Positions 25,957 through 34,204 of a stretch of DNA of 64,000 nucleotides are shown here, piece after piece. The position numbers and the translations under genes are program-made. The notes beneath the pieces were generated by a model that was not told the DNA's origin, did not search any database, and saw nothing but the letters and a program-made list of their open reading frames with translations. Positions within the stretch are counted from its first letter, which is position 1; every line of letters starts with the position of its first letter. Location: positions 558,001 through 622,000 of the forward strand of contig CAVXGZ010000003.1 in assembly GCA_963761325.1 (NCBI GenBank). The letters run 5' to 3'. This DNA comes from Streptantibioticus_C sp963761325. Lineage in GTDB: Bacteria; Actinomycetota; Actinomycetes; Streptomycetales; Streptomycetaceae.

Positions 25957-26256
25957 ATGCGTCGCCTCACCTCCTCGCTCGGCACCCTCGCCGCCGGTGC
26001 GCTGCTCGCCCTCGCCCTGCCCGCCGTCTCGGCCAACGCCGCGCAGGGCGCGCTGCTGGTGAACGACATGCAGCAGATGAACCCGCAGGGCTGTATCGAG
26101 ACCGGCGTGGCGCCGAGCGAGATGCGGGTGACCAACTACACGGACCACATCGTCCGCGTCCACCTGCTCCCCAACTGCCAGGGCAGCGTCACCGCCATCC
26201 TCATGCCGGAGCAGTCCAGCATGAGCATCGGCTCCAGTGTCGAGGTCGTGGACTGA
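25957..26256 (+). CDS. Small secreted protein of unknown function
   Basis: A 99-residue precursor from the ATG at 25957 (GGAG upstream). Signal peptide MRRLTSSLGTLAAGALLALALPAVSANA, cleavage expected before AQGALL, leaving about 70 residues. The mature part has two Cys (QGCIETG and PNCQGS), probably one disulfide, and a hydrophobic beta-rich pattern. I do not recognise a family. It follows the exporter by 70 bases and ends at a strong bidirectional hairpin. Confidence 0.7.
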   Translation: MRRLTSSLGTLAAGALLALALPAVSANAAQGALLVNDMQQMNPQGCIETGVAPSEMRVTNYTDHIVRVHLLPNCQGSVTAILMPEQSSMSIGSSVEVVD

Positions 26257-26264
26257 CCGGTGGC

Positions 26265-26309
26265 CGGTGCGGGGGCCGGACGCCTTCCCGGCGTCCGGCC
26301 CCCGCACCG
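26265..26309. terminator. Strong bidirectional hairpin
   Basis: A 20-bp perfect stem (26265-26284 with 26290-26309, loop TTCCC) lies between the convergent small secreted gene and the RpiR gene. Confidence 0.8.
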
Positions 26310-26311
26310 CC

Positions 26312-27154
26312 TCACTCCACGAACAGCCCGCGGGCCGCGGCCTGCGCGTCGAACCGCTCCAACCGCGCCTGGGCCTCCGGCAGGTCGTCGCACATCGCCT
26401 CCAGCAGCACCCGGCCCAGCATCATCGCCGCGCAGGGCGTGTCGAAGACCAGCGCGGTGCCGACCGCGGCCGGCAGCAACACGTCGGAGTGCGCGGCGAC
26501 CGGCGCGAAGGAGCTGTCCGCGACGGTGATCACCGTCAGCCCGGCGGCCTTGGCGTACGACAGCGCCTCGACGACCTCGCGCGGATGCCGCGGCAGCGCG
26601 AAGCACAGCAGCACGCTGGCCCCGGCGAGCACGGCCGCGTCGATCCGGTCGGCCAGCATCGTGCCGCTCTCGTCCAGCAGCCGCACGTCCGGGTGGACCT
26701 TGGCGGCGAAGTAGGCGAAGCCGCGGGCCTGGGCGGCGGCGGCCCGCAGGCCCAGCACCGGCAGCGGGCTGGAGGAGGCCAGGATCCGGCCGGCCCGGGC
26801 GACCGGTTCCGGATCGGCGAGCAGCGCGGACAGGTGGCGCAGGTTCTCGATCTCGCCGAGCACCGCCTGCTGGTACTCGTTGTGGTCGTCGCTCGGCGCC
26901 GGGCTCGGGGCCGGCGCGACCTCGCGCAGGTGGCGGCGGAGCGCCGGGTAGCCGTCGAAGCCGAGCGCCACCGCGAACCGGGTGACGGACGGCTGGCTGA
27001 CCCCGGCGAGTTCGGCCACCTCCACGCTGGACAGGAACGGCGCGTCGGCGGCCTTGCGGACCAGACAGTGCGCGATCCGGCGCTGGGTCGGCGTCAGCCG
27101 GTGCCCGTCGAACAGCTGCATGAGGCCGGCCGCTCCCCCGTCCTGGGTCGTCAT
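26312..27154 (-). CDS. MurR/RpiR-family transcriptional regulator
   Basis: A 280-residue regulator: an N-terminal HTH_6 domain (LTPTQRRIAHCLVRKA and ELAGVSQPSVTRFAVALGFDGYPAL) and a C-terminal SIS sugar-phosphate-binding domain (about residues 115-245, with VLGLRAAAAQARGFAYFAAK). The ATG at 27154 has AGGAGG at 5-nt spacing. RpiR proteins respond to phosphosugars or, in some actinobacteria, to amino-sugar or amino-acid signals. No sugar operon is adjacent, so its targets are probably elsewhere or itself. The upstream gene has its own terminator. Confidence 0.88.
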   Translation of the reverse strand: MTTQDGGAAGLMQLFDGHRLTPTQRRIAHCLVRKAADAPFLSSVEVAELAGVSQPSVTRFAVALGFDGYPALRRHLREVAPAPSPAPSDDHNEYQQAVLGEIENLRHLSALLADPEPVARAGRILASSSPLPVLGLRAAAAQARGFAYFAAKVHPDVRLLDESGTMLADRIDAAVLAGASVLLCFALPRHPREVVEALSYAKAAGLTVITVADSSFAPVAAHSDVLLPAAVGTALVFDTPCAAMMLGRVLLEAMCDDLPEAQARLERFDAQAAARGLFVE

Positions 27155-27233
27155 GTCCGCCTCCTGGCAGGGCCGAATCCGCGCTGTCGTCCATTCAGCG
27201 TGCCACGATTGTGCATGAACCCATACAGCTGCG

Positions 27234-27276
27234 ACCAGGTGGGCCGCCCGCGCACCGCGCGCCCGGCCCACCTGGT
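27234..27276 (-). terminator. Terminator of the MMPL transporter gene
   Basis: A 13-bp perfect stem (27234-27246 with 27264-27276, ACCAGGTGGGCCG and complement) with a further GC-rich inner pairing, just beyond the MMPL stop and before the RpiR start. Confidence 0.7.
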
Positions 27277-27287
27277 ACGACCGGTCC

Positions 27288-29456
27288 CTACCGGCGGCTC
27301 GCCACGCCCTCCCCGGAGGGGTCCGGGTCGGCGGCGGCTTCCGGGGCGACGGCGGCCGGGGCGCCGCGGTCGCCGTGGCCGGGCCACCAGGCGGCGTGCC
27401 CCATCAGGGCGGTCAGCGCCGGGGTGAAGAACATCGACATCACGAACGCCGACAGCAGGATGCCGAAGGAGACCGCGAAGCCCATCTCGGTGAGCAGCGA
27501 GTTGCCGGAGAGCGTCAGCGTGGCGAAGGTCGCCGCCAGGATGAAGCCGGCCGCGCCGACCGTGGGCCCGGCGTGCCGCAGCGCCTCGGCGGCGGCCTCC
27601 CGGGGCTCGCGGCCGGCCCGGGCCTCCTCGCGGAGCCGGGCGATCATCAGGATGTTGTAGTCGGTGCCGATCGCGACCACGAACAGGTACATGATCACCG
27701 GCAGCAGGAAGACCAGTCCGCCGCTGTTGCTGCCGCGCTGGAAGATCAGCACGGTCGCGCCCAGCGTGGCGGCGAAGCCCAGGCCCACCGAGGCGATCAG
27801 GTACCAGGGCGCGACCACGCTGCGCAGCAGCAGGCCCAGGATCAGCATGATCAGGATCGCGGCCACCGGGAAGACGACCTTGTAGTCGTGGTCCTGGGCG
27901 GCGTTGATGTCCTTGTAGACCGACGACAGGCCGCCCACCAGCGCCTTGGTGCCGCTCGGCGCGCCGGCGTGCGCGGCCTCGCGCACCGCGGAGACCGCGT
28001 TGAGCGCCTTGCCGCTGGCCGCGTCGTACTTGAGGGTGACGGTGAAGTCGGCGGTGTCGCCGGCGGTGTCCAGTTGGGTGAGCCGGGCGTCGGCCACGCC
28101 GGCCACGACGCTCAACCTGCGGGCGTAGGGCGCCAGGAGGGCCTTGTCGAGCGGGCGGCCGTCGGTGCTGGTGAGGTAGACGGAGGTGGGGTCGGCGGCG
28201 CCGGCGGAGTACGCCTTGGTCATGTCGGTCTGCACGACCATCGACTCGGTGGTCTTCGGCATCGAGCCGGACGACAGGTCGAAGGACGCCTTGAAGCCCA
28301 GTGCGCCGAGCGCCAGCGCGACCATCACCAGGCCGGAGATCGCGGCGGCCACCGCCGGACGGCGGCCCACCGCGCGGCCGATCGCGGCGAACCGCGCGTC
28401 GGCCGGCTCGGTCCGCCACGCCTTGGACGGCCAGAACAGCGCGCGCGGCGGCAGCAGCGAACAGACGGCGGGGATGAGCGTGAGCCCGGAGACCAGCGTG
28501 ACGGCGACCAGGACGGCCAGCGCCGGGCCGAGTTGGGTGAAGAAGCCGAGGCTGGACAGCGACAGCGCGAGGAAGGCGATGATCACCGCGCCGGCCGCGG
28601 AGGCGATGGCCTCGCCGACCCGGGCCACCGCGTGGATCATCGCCTCCTTGGGATCGTCACCGGCCCGCAGCCGCTCCCGGTAGCGGAACATCAAGAAGAG
28701 GTAGTAGTCGGTGCCGACCCCCAGCAGCACCACGACCAGCAGGCTGGCCAGCGACGCGTTGGCCTGCAGCCCGAACAGCTTGGTGGCGTCCGCGATCAGC
28801 GCGTTGGCCGTCGAGTAGACGACGGCCAGCAGCAGCACCAGCGGGGTCAGCGCGGCCAGCGGCGACCGGAAGATGATCATCAGGGTGACGATGATGATCA
28901 GGAACGAGCCGGCCAGCGCCAGGATCTGCGAGGTCTTCGAGGAGTTCTGCTGGTCGAGCCCCTGCGCGGCGGCGCCGCCGACCCTGACGCTCAGCGGCGT
29001 GCCCTTGACGAGCGCCCTGGCGTCGGTGCGGATCTGCCCGGCCGCCGTGTTCTGCACCGGCTGGCCGACGGTCTTGTTGCTCATCTGGACGAAGGCGGTC
29101 AGGTACCTGCCGTCCTTCGACGGCGGTCCGGGCACCACCTTCTGCACCTGGGTGACGTGCTTGCCGAGCAGCCCCGCGTCGATCCGCTGCGCGGCCTTCA
29201 GGTCGGCCGGCGCGAGCCTGGCGCCGTCGGTGCGCTGGTAGAGCAGGATCGCGGACGGGGTGAAGTTGCCGGGGAACGCCTTGCTCTGCAGGTCGCCGGC
29301 CTGGATCGACTCGTAGTGCTTGGGCAGGAAGCTCGACTCGTCGCTGTTGGACGGCAGGCCGGGCGCGGTGGCCACGATCGCGACCGCGGCTATCAGCCAG
29401 GCCACGATCGTCCATACGGGATGCCGGACGACGGTGCGTCCTATGCGGTGGAACAT
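27288..29456 (-). CDS. MMPL/RND-family transporter
   Basis: A 722-residue membrane protein with 12 predicted helices in two MMPL halves, each with a large extracytoplasmic loop after the first helix (RTVVRHPVWTIVAWLIA at the start; SSGSMPKTTESMVVQ in the second loop). Family motifs include LGVGTDYYLFLMFRYRE and IGTDYNILMIARLREE in helices 4 and 10. MMPL proteins export lipids or lipid-like compounds using the proton gradient. The ATG at 29456 matches the conserved N-terminus. An acyl-CoA synthetase lies upstream on the same strand. The promoter overlaps a set of CTTGCC/GGCAAG half-sites. Confidence 0.88.
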   Translation of the reverse strand: MFHRIGRTVVRHPVWTIVAWLIAAVAIVATAPGLPSNSDESSFLPKHYESIQAGDLQSKAFPGNFTPSAILLYQRTDGARLAPADLKAAQRIDAGLLGKHVTQVQKVVPGPPSKDGRYLTAFVQMSNKTVGQPVQNTAAGQIRTDARALVKGTPLSVRVGGAAAQGLDQQNSSKTSQILALAGSFLIIIVTLMIIFRSPLAALTPLVLLLAVVYSTANALIADATKLFGLQANASLASLLVVVLLGVGTDYYLFLMFRYRERLRAGDDPKEAMIHAVARVGEAIASAAGAVIIAFLALSLSSLGFFTQLGPALAVLVAVTLVSGLTLIPAVCSLLPPRALFWPSKAWRTEPADARFAAIGRAVGRRPAVAAAISGLVMVALALGALGFKASFDLSSGSMPKTTESMVVQTDMTKAYSAGAADPTSVYLTSTDGRPLDKALLAPYARRLSVVAGVADARLTQLDTAGDTADFTVTLKYDAASGKALNAVSAVREAAHAGAPSGTKALVGGLSSVYKDINAAQDHDYKVVFPVAAILIMLILGLLLRSVVAPWYLIASVGLGFAATLGATVLIFQRGSNSGGLVFLLPVIMYLFVVAIGTDYNILMIARLREEARAGREPREAAAEALRHAGPTVGAAGFILAATFATLTLSGNSLLTEMGFAVSFGILLSAFVMSMFFTPALTALMGHAAWWPGHGDRGAPAAVAPEAAADPDPSGEGVASRR

Positions 29457-29589
29457 GAAGGTGCTGCCCTCCAAGGCAGGACACGTCACCGCCACCCTTC
29501 GGAGCGGACCCGGGCATCGGCGATGCCGGACGGTCGATGCCGCCCGGCCGGTCGGTTCTTGTGGTCGTCGGAACAATACAGTTGGGGAA

Positions 29590-29627
29590 GGCAAGCATCC
29601 TAGGAAACTTGCCTGCCGTCCGGCAAG
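29590..29627 (-). promoter_or_regulatory. MMPL promoter overlapped by three inverted half-sites
   Basis: On the minus strand TTGCCG (29621-29626), 18 nt, TAGGAT (29597-29602) is a reasonable promoter. The half-site GGCAAG/CTTGCC occurs at 29590-29595, 29608-29613 and 29622-29627 in alternating orientation, covering -35, spacer and the region after -10. This looks like the operator of a TetR-type repressor. Confidence 0.55.
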
Positions 29628-29677
29628 CTGATTTCGCCGGCCCCCTCCCGCACGTCCGCCCGCGCCCGACCGACGCC

Positions 29678-31099
29678 CTACAGCGGCGGCAGCAGTTTCT
29701 TCAGGGGCTTGCCCATGGCGTTGCGCGGCAGGGAGTCGAGGAAGCGGACCACCCGGGGGCGCTTGTGGACCGAGAGGTGGGCGGCGACGAAGTCGATGAG
29801 CTCGCGCTCAGGAACGCCGTCGGCGACCACGTAGGCGACGATCTGCTGGCCGAGATCGGGGTGCGGGGCGCCGACGACGGCGGCCTCGCGGACCCCGGGG
29901 TGGTCGAGCAGCGCGTTCTCCACCTCGCCGGCGCCGATCCGGTAGCCGCCGGACTTGATGAGGTCGGTCGAGGCGCGGCCGACGATGCGGTGCATGCCGT
30001 CCGGCTCGATGACCGCCATGTCGCCGGTGCGGAACCAGCCGTCCGGCGTCAGCGAACCGGCCGTCGCGTCCGGCCGGTTGAGGTAGCCGTCGAACAGCAT
30101 CGGCCCGGAGACCTGGAGTTCGCCGACGCTCGTTCCGTCGTACGGGACCGGGCCGCCGTCCTCGCCGACCAGCCGGGTGCCGACGCCGTGCAGCGGCAGC
30201 CCGACCGAGCCCATCCGGCGCTCGCCGGCCGCCCGGGTGCTCAGCGTGATCAGCGTCTCCGTCATGCCGTAGCGCTCGACCGGGGCCAGGCCGGCCAGCG
30301 CGCTCAGGTCGCGGAAGACCGGCGCGGGCAGCGGGGCGCTGCCGGAGACCAGCAGCCGGGCGGCGCCGAGCGCGCGGGCCGCCTCCGGCTCGGCGGCCAC
30401 CCGGGACCACACCGTGGGCACGCCGAAGTAGAGCGTCCCGCCGGCCGCCGCGTAGGCCGCGGGCGTCGGGCGCCCGGTGTGCGTCAGCCGGCTGCCGGTG
30501 CGCAGCGCGCCGAGCACGCCGAGCACGAGCCCGTGCACGTGGAAGAGCGGCAGACCGTGCACCAGGGTGTCGTCGGCCGTCCACTCCCACGCCTGCGCCA
30601 GCGCGTCGAGGTCGGCGGCCACCGCGCCGCGCGAGAGCAGCACGCCCTTGGGCGGGCCGGTGGTGCCCGAGGTGTAGAGGATGAAGGCCACCGCGTCCGG
30701 CAACGGTTCGCCGGCGGTGAACGGCGACCGCTCGGCCACGTCCACCGGGACGGTCTCCACACCGGCCAGGTCGGCGGGCTTGGGGTCCGGCGCGTCCGGG
30801 CCGCCGGGCACCAGCAGCAGCGGGGCGCCGCAGTCGCGCAGGATGTGGCCGCGCTCGGCCGGTCCGGCGTCCGGCGGCACCGGGACCACCGGCACGCCGG
30901 CCAGCAGCCCGCCGACCACCGCGACCACCGTCTCCAGGGTCGGCCCGGCGTGCACCGCGACGGCCGGCGAGCCGGCGATCCGGTGCGCGACCGCGCCGGC
31001 CGCGCCGCGCAACTCCTCGTAGGACAACGCCCGTCCGCCCACCGTCACGGCGTCCGGGCGGTCCGCTCCGGTCGCCCCGAACGCGGTCAGCAATTCCAT
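29678..31099 (-). CDS. AMP-forming acyl-CoA synthetase, MatB-like
   Basis: A 473-residue ANL-superfamily ligase. Motifs: P-loop LYTSGTTGPPKGVLLS (about residue 145), ERYGMTETLI, DGWFRTGD, the hinge GRASTDLIKSGGYRIGAGE and the catalytic Lys in PRNAMGKPLKK. Overall pattern, including short length and the GRASTDLIKSGG hinge, resembles the malonyl-CoA synthetase MatB group, which activates malonate or methylmalonate; a small dicarboxylic acid is therefore likely but not shown. It lies upstream of the MMPL gene (221-base gap with its own promoter), so the two are neighbours rather than one operon. Confidence 0.85.
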   Translation of the reverse strand: MELLTAFGATGADRPDAVTVGGRALSYEELRGAAGAVAHRIAGSPAVAVHAGPTLETVVAVVGGLLAGVPVVPVPPDAGPAERGHILRDCGAPLLLVPGGPDAPDPKPADLAGVETVPVDVAERSPFTAGEPLPDAVAFILYTSGTTGPPKGVLLSRGAVAADLDALAQAWEWTADDTLVHGLPLFHVHGLVLGVLGALRTGSRLTHTGRPTPAAYAAAGGTLYFGVPTVWSRVAAEPEAARALGAARLLVSGSAPLPAPVFRDLSALAGLAPVERYGMTETLITLSTRAAGERRMGSVGLPLHGVGTRLVGEDGGPVPYDGTSVGELQVSGPMLFDGYLNRPDATAGSLTPDGWFRTGDMAVIEPDGMHRIVGRASTDLIKSGGYRIGAGEVENALLDHPGVREAAVVGAPHPDLGQQIVAYVVADGVPERELIDFVAAHLSVHKRPRVVRFLDSLPRNAMGKPLKKLLPPL

Positions 31100-31170
31100 C
31101 CCGGCTCCCTCGTCTCACGGCTCGCGCCCGACGCTACCGCCCGAGCGGGGGTCGTGGGGCGGGCGGCGGC

Positions 31171-31263
31171 TCAGCGACCGTCGACGATCGCGGCGATGCC
31201 GTCGAGGAGGCGCCGCGGTCCGGACTCGAACAACTCGTCGGAGTCGAAGTCCGCCCACGACCC
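31171..31263 (-). pseudogene. Remnant of a TetR-family regulator (C-terminal end)
   Basis: In one minus-strand frame ending in TGA at 31171-31173 the last residues read W-A-D-FDSDELFESGPRRLLDG and then IAAIVDGR, the typical C-terminal end of a TetR regulator. Upstream of about 31263 the frame turns into Gly/Pro/Arg-rich sequence without similarity, and no helix-turn-helix is found within 300 bases. I read it as the leftover 3' end of a deleted tetR gene beside the secreted-protein cluster. Confidence 0.6.
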
Positions 31264-31349
31264 GGCGGTGCGCTCAGGCGACGGGCGTCCGAGCGCACCG
31301 CCCCGACCGCCGGGACGCGACGGCCCGACGGCGGGGGTCGGTCAGCCGG

Positions 31350-31733
31350 TCACAGGCTGCAGGGTGCGGCCGAACCCGAACTGTCGTAGTCGAGGGAGTC
31401 GGCGGACAACCATCCCTCCGGACGGCCGGGCCCGGCGCCCACGTACAGCCACTCGTTGTCGTAGGCGTTCATCGTGTAGCAGTAGACCGTGATGTCGGAG
31501 TAGCCCAAAGGCAGTTGACTGCCCGTGGTGAGGCAGGCCGATTCCGGCGCTATGTGCGTGTAGACGGCCGCGGTCGTGTGTGCGCTGATGTGGCTGGGGA
31601 AACTCGTGGGTGTCACGTACGTGTTTCCTGTCGTGCACGACGACGCATTCGCCACACCACCGGCGGAGATCGTCAGGCCGCCCGCCATGAGTGCCGCGCC
31701 GACGATCGCGACGGCGGTTTTCCTGATGCTCAT
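31350..31733 (-). CDS. Small secreted protein, SH3-like (paralogue 3 of a tandem trio)
   Basis: A 127-residue precursor from the ATG at 31733 (GAGAGG at 6-nt spacing). Signal peptide MSIRKTAVAIVGAALMAGGL to about GVANAS, then a mature domain of about 98 residues with four Cys (SSCTTG, SACLTT, VYCYTM, APCSL). The core VYCYTMNAYDNEWLYVGAG followed by GWLSADSLDYDSSG resembles a bacterial SH3 fold (strand, turn, GW, x, DS). It is a paralogue of the next two genes upstream; its stop lies inside the accessory island. Function unknown; SH3b-type secreted domains often bind wall polymers. Confidence 0.75.
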   Translation of the reverse strand: MSIRKTAVAIVGAALMAGGLTISAGGVANASSCTTGNTYVTPTSFPSHISAHTTAAVYTHIAPESACLTTGSQLPLGYSDITVYCYTMNAYDNEWLYVGAGPGRPEGWLSADSLDYDSSGSAAPCSL

Positions 31734-31743
31734 GGAATTCCTC

Positions 31744-32112
31744 TCAGCAATGCGGGGCGGTGGCCCCGGAGTTGTAGTCGACATCGCTGGCGAGAATCCA
31801 GCCGTTCGTGTCTCCGACGATCTGGTGCACGTAGAGCCACTCGTTGCCGTAGTAGTTCATCGTGTAGCAGTAGACGTCGATGTTGCTGCCGTCGGGGAAG
31901 GACTGCCCGTCGGCGCACTCCGCGGCCGGTTCCACCTTGAGGTCGCCGCTCGTCGTGGTGTGGGCCGGGATGTAGGTGTCGTCCGTGCCGTGGGCCCACG
32001 AACCGCACGGGGTCGAGGCGGCTTCGGCGCTTCCACCGGTGCTCATCGTCAATCCCGCCACGACCAGTGCGGTGGCCCCGAGGAGTCCCGCGGTCCTCTT
32101 GCTGAACGTCAT
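31744..32112 (-). CDS. Small secreted protein, SH3-like (paralogue 2)
   Basis: A 122-residue precursor: signal peptide MTFSKRTAGLLGATALVVAGLT to about SAEAAS, mature part about 90 residues with the same four-Cys pattern (TPCGSW, AECADG, VYCYTM, PHC). The core is VYCYTMNYYGNEWLYVHQ, then GWILASDVDYNSGATA. It shares EPAAEC and GATA near the end with paralogue 1, so these two are the closer pair. It stops 10 bases before the start of paralogue 3, suggesting one transcript. No homologue of known function recognised. Confidence 0.75.
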   Translation of the reverse strand: MTFSKRTAGLLGATALVVAGLTMSTGGSAEAASTPCGSWAHGTDDTYIPAHTTTSGDLKVEPAAECADGQSFPDGSNIDVYCYTMNYYGNEWLYVHQIVGDTNGWILASDVDYNSGATAPHC

Positions 32113-32313
32113 GGATGTCTCCAGTCGGCTTTCACCGTGAAGTGAGACGGACTTCGCCCACGCGGTCCGGCCGCGCTGCAGCGGGGCGGGAGCGGGCGGC
32201 GGATGCGCGGGCCGGCCCGCGCCGGGGAGTCGTCACCCGGGGGCGGGGGCCGGCCGCGCGGGGGGTGTGGGCGTGCGGCGCCGTCACGCGGTCACACCGT
32301 CACCGTGCTCCGG

Positions 32314-32700
32314 TCAGCAGACGTGCGCCGTCGCGCCGGAGTCGTAGTTGACGTCGCCGGCCGGGGTCCACCCGTAGTGGTAGTCGCCGCTGCTGCCGAC
32401 CCGCACGTAGAGCCACTCGTTGTCGTAGTAGTTCATCGTGTAGCAGAAGACGTCGGTCGCGGCGCCCTGGATGAAGGACGTCCCGTTCGCGCACTCCGCC
32501 GCGGGCTCGACCTGCAGAGACCCGTCGGTGGTGAAGTAGGCCGGGATGGGCACCGGCGGCGTGTAGACGGAGTGCTCGTCGCACGGGCTGGAGGCCGGGC
32601 TCATCGCGGCGGCGTTCGCCGTTCCGGTGATGCCGCCCAGGCCGGCCACGACCAGCGCCGTGGCCCCCGCCACTCTGGCCACTCGACTGGAAATCTTCAT
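32314..32700 (-). CDS. Small secreted protein, SH3-like (paralogue 1)
   Basis: A 128-residue precursor from the ATG at 32700 (GGAGG at 8-nt spacing). Signal peptide MKISSRVARVAGATALVVAG to about TANAAA; mature part about 95 residues with four Cys (SPCDEH, AECANG, VFCYTM, HVC). The core is VFCYTMNYYDNEWLYVRVG, then GWTPAGDVNYDSGATA. First of three tandem paralogues; a 201-base gap separates it from paralogue 2, so the second and third may have an extra promoter. Function unknown. Confidence 0.75.
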   Translation of the reverse strand: MKISSRVARVAGATALVVAGLGGITGTANAAAMSPASSPCDEHSVYTPPVPIPAYFTTDGSLQVEPAAECANGTSFIQGAATDVFCYTMNYYDNEWLYVRVGSSGDYHYGWTPAGDVNYDSGATAHVC

Positions 32701-33258
32701 TCTTTTCCCCTCCACTTGGTCGGTACGGCCGCGAATTCACCAAACGCAGGCATGGCCGTATCCACGCCTGACCCAGCCCGGTCACGGCAGGTCTTGGCGT
32801 CGCGTTGTTCGTCGCACTGATCACTCGGGCGCTTCGGGCCGGCCCGCGGAATTGCAACCCGGGTCGCCTTTCCGCACGGCAGGAAGCGCTGTTCCTAAGT
32901 GGACGTCAAGGAACAGTCGCAGAGCGCGTCACTCATCGCTGCGATCAATCGAACCATGGCCCCCACCCTGATCGACGGTCATCGTCTGACCGATCGAGAA
33001 CATATGACACCGCGCCAGGAGATCGCAAGACCATCTGAGTCATTCCGGAGTCACAGAATGTTCTCCGGTCCGGCCCGGCGGCGACCGCAATTTATTCGGT
33101 TGCCCCGCCGAATGACGGTGTGCCAGGCTCCGGCGGGGCTCGTACAAGCGAAAGGCGGTTTCGACGCGGATTGCCTGGCCCGCCTTTGCCGACGGCGGAA
33201 ATCGATGTACCGACCGGTCGGCCGGGATTTTCGAATTATTCCCGGGATCGCGGAGAAT
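32701..33258. other. 558-base non-coding stretch, locally lower GC
   Basis: No reading frame here has actinobacterial codon bias or family similarity. From about 32830 to 33250 the sequence is clearly less GC-rich than its neighbours, which fits old or foreign DNA. An inverted repeat ATTCGG, 8 nt, CCGAAT lies at 33094-33113. The end nearest 32700 should hold the promoter of the secreted trio. Confidence 0.45.
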
Positions 33259-34116
33259 TCAGGTGGCCGCCACCAGGAACTCCTCGCCGTTCGTCGTCCG
33301 CAAGCCGTCCGTCCGGCCCGCGAAGTAGCGCTGGTTGAGCGCCGCGGCCGACACGTGCCGGACCTCCCCGAACCCGGCGTCGCGGGCCAGGGCCAGCAGG
33401 TCGGCGGGGGCGAAGAAGCTGAGGAACGGCGTGCCGGCCGCACGGGCGGCCCGCTCGACGAACAGCCGTCCCGGGCGCTCCGCGGCGTCGAGGAGGTCCA
33501 GCGGCGGCTGGAACGTCATGGCCAGCGTGGAGCCGGGGGCGAGCGCGGCGAGCCGGCGCAGGGTGGCCGCGTTCGCGTCCTCGGTGAGGTACATCGACAC
33601 GCCGGTGGAGGCGACCACCGCCGGCCGGTCGGCGTCGAATCCGGCGTCCGCGAGCCGCTCCCACCACGACGCGCCGGCCTCGAAGTCGACCGGCACCAGC
33701 CGCAGCCGGTCGGGGACGCCGAAGCCGAGTTCGGTCAGGCGCCGGCGCTTCCAGACCTGCGGGCCGGGCCGGTCGACCTCGAAGACCCGCAGGCGGGAGG
33801 CGGTCCGCGGGATGCGCTGGGCGAAGGTGTCCAGGCCCGCGCCGAGGATGACGTACTGGTCCACGCCGTGGCCGGCCCGCTCGGCGACCAGGTCCTCGAC
33901 GAAACGCGCCCGCGCCACGATCCCGGCCCGGTAGCGGCGGGTGCCGGCCGGGTCCATGTCCGGGCGGCGGCGCCACCGCTCGTCCGGCGCGGCCAGCCGC
34001 AGCCCGATCCGGTCGTCGAGGACGTGCGGCGGCGGGTCGGCCTCGACGTGCAGCGCCCGCCACAGGGCGACCCGCACCGCCGTGCCGTCCGGCTCCGCCA
34101 CCGGTTCGTCGGCCAT
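33259..34116 (-). CDS. Class I SAM-dependent methyltransferase (LCM/PPM type)
   Basis: A 285-residue protein of the leucine-carboxyl-methyltransferase-like family (COG3315). The SAM motif is YVILGAGLDTFAQRIP, followed by FEVDRPGPQVWKRRRL, the acidic ribose-binding strand, and VVASTGVSMYLTEDA after strand 4. The ATG at 34116 has AGGGAG at 7-nt spacing. In actinobacteria these enzymes O-methylate small acids or secondary metabolites; the substrate here is unknown. It is downstream of the ECF sigma gene on the same strand (88-base gap) and could be co-transcribed with it. Confidence 0.85.
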   Translation of the reverse strand: MADEPVAEPDGTAVRVALWRALHVEADPPPHVLDDRIGLRLAAPDERWRRRPDMDPAGTRRYRAGIVARARFVEDLVAERAGHGVDQYVILGAGLDTFAQRIPRTASRLRVFEVDRPGPQVWKRRRLTELGFGVPDRLRLVPVDFEAGASWWERLADAGFDADRPAVVASTGVSMYLTEDANAATLRRLAALAPGSTLAMTFQPPLDLLDAAERPGRLFVERAARAAGTPFLSFFAPADLLALARDAGFGEVRHVSAAALNQRYFAGRTDGLRTTNGEEFLVAAT

Positions 34117-34204
34117 CGCGCCACTCCCTGTCCCGGCGCTCCGCGCGCCGCCTCCTCGACCGGTTCCCGCCCGGGTCCCGCATCACGCACGTGAACGGCG
34201 GCGC

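Noticed and set aside
27375..29603. Long open frame antisense to the MMPL gene
   Set aside because: Shadow of the MMPL gene; no domain and no ribosome binding site.
33051..33443. Possible gene in the AT-richer stretch before the methyltransferase
   Set aside because: The frame is a shadow of the methyltransferase 3' end and runs into sequence without codon bias.
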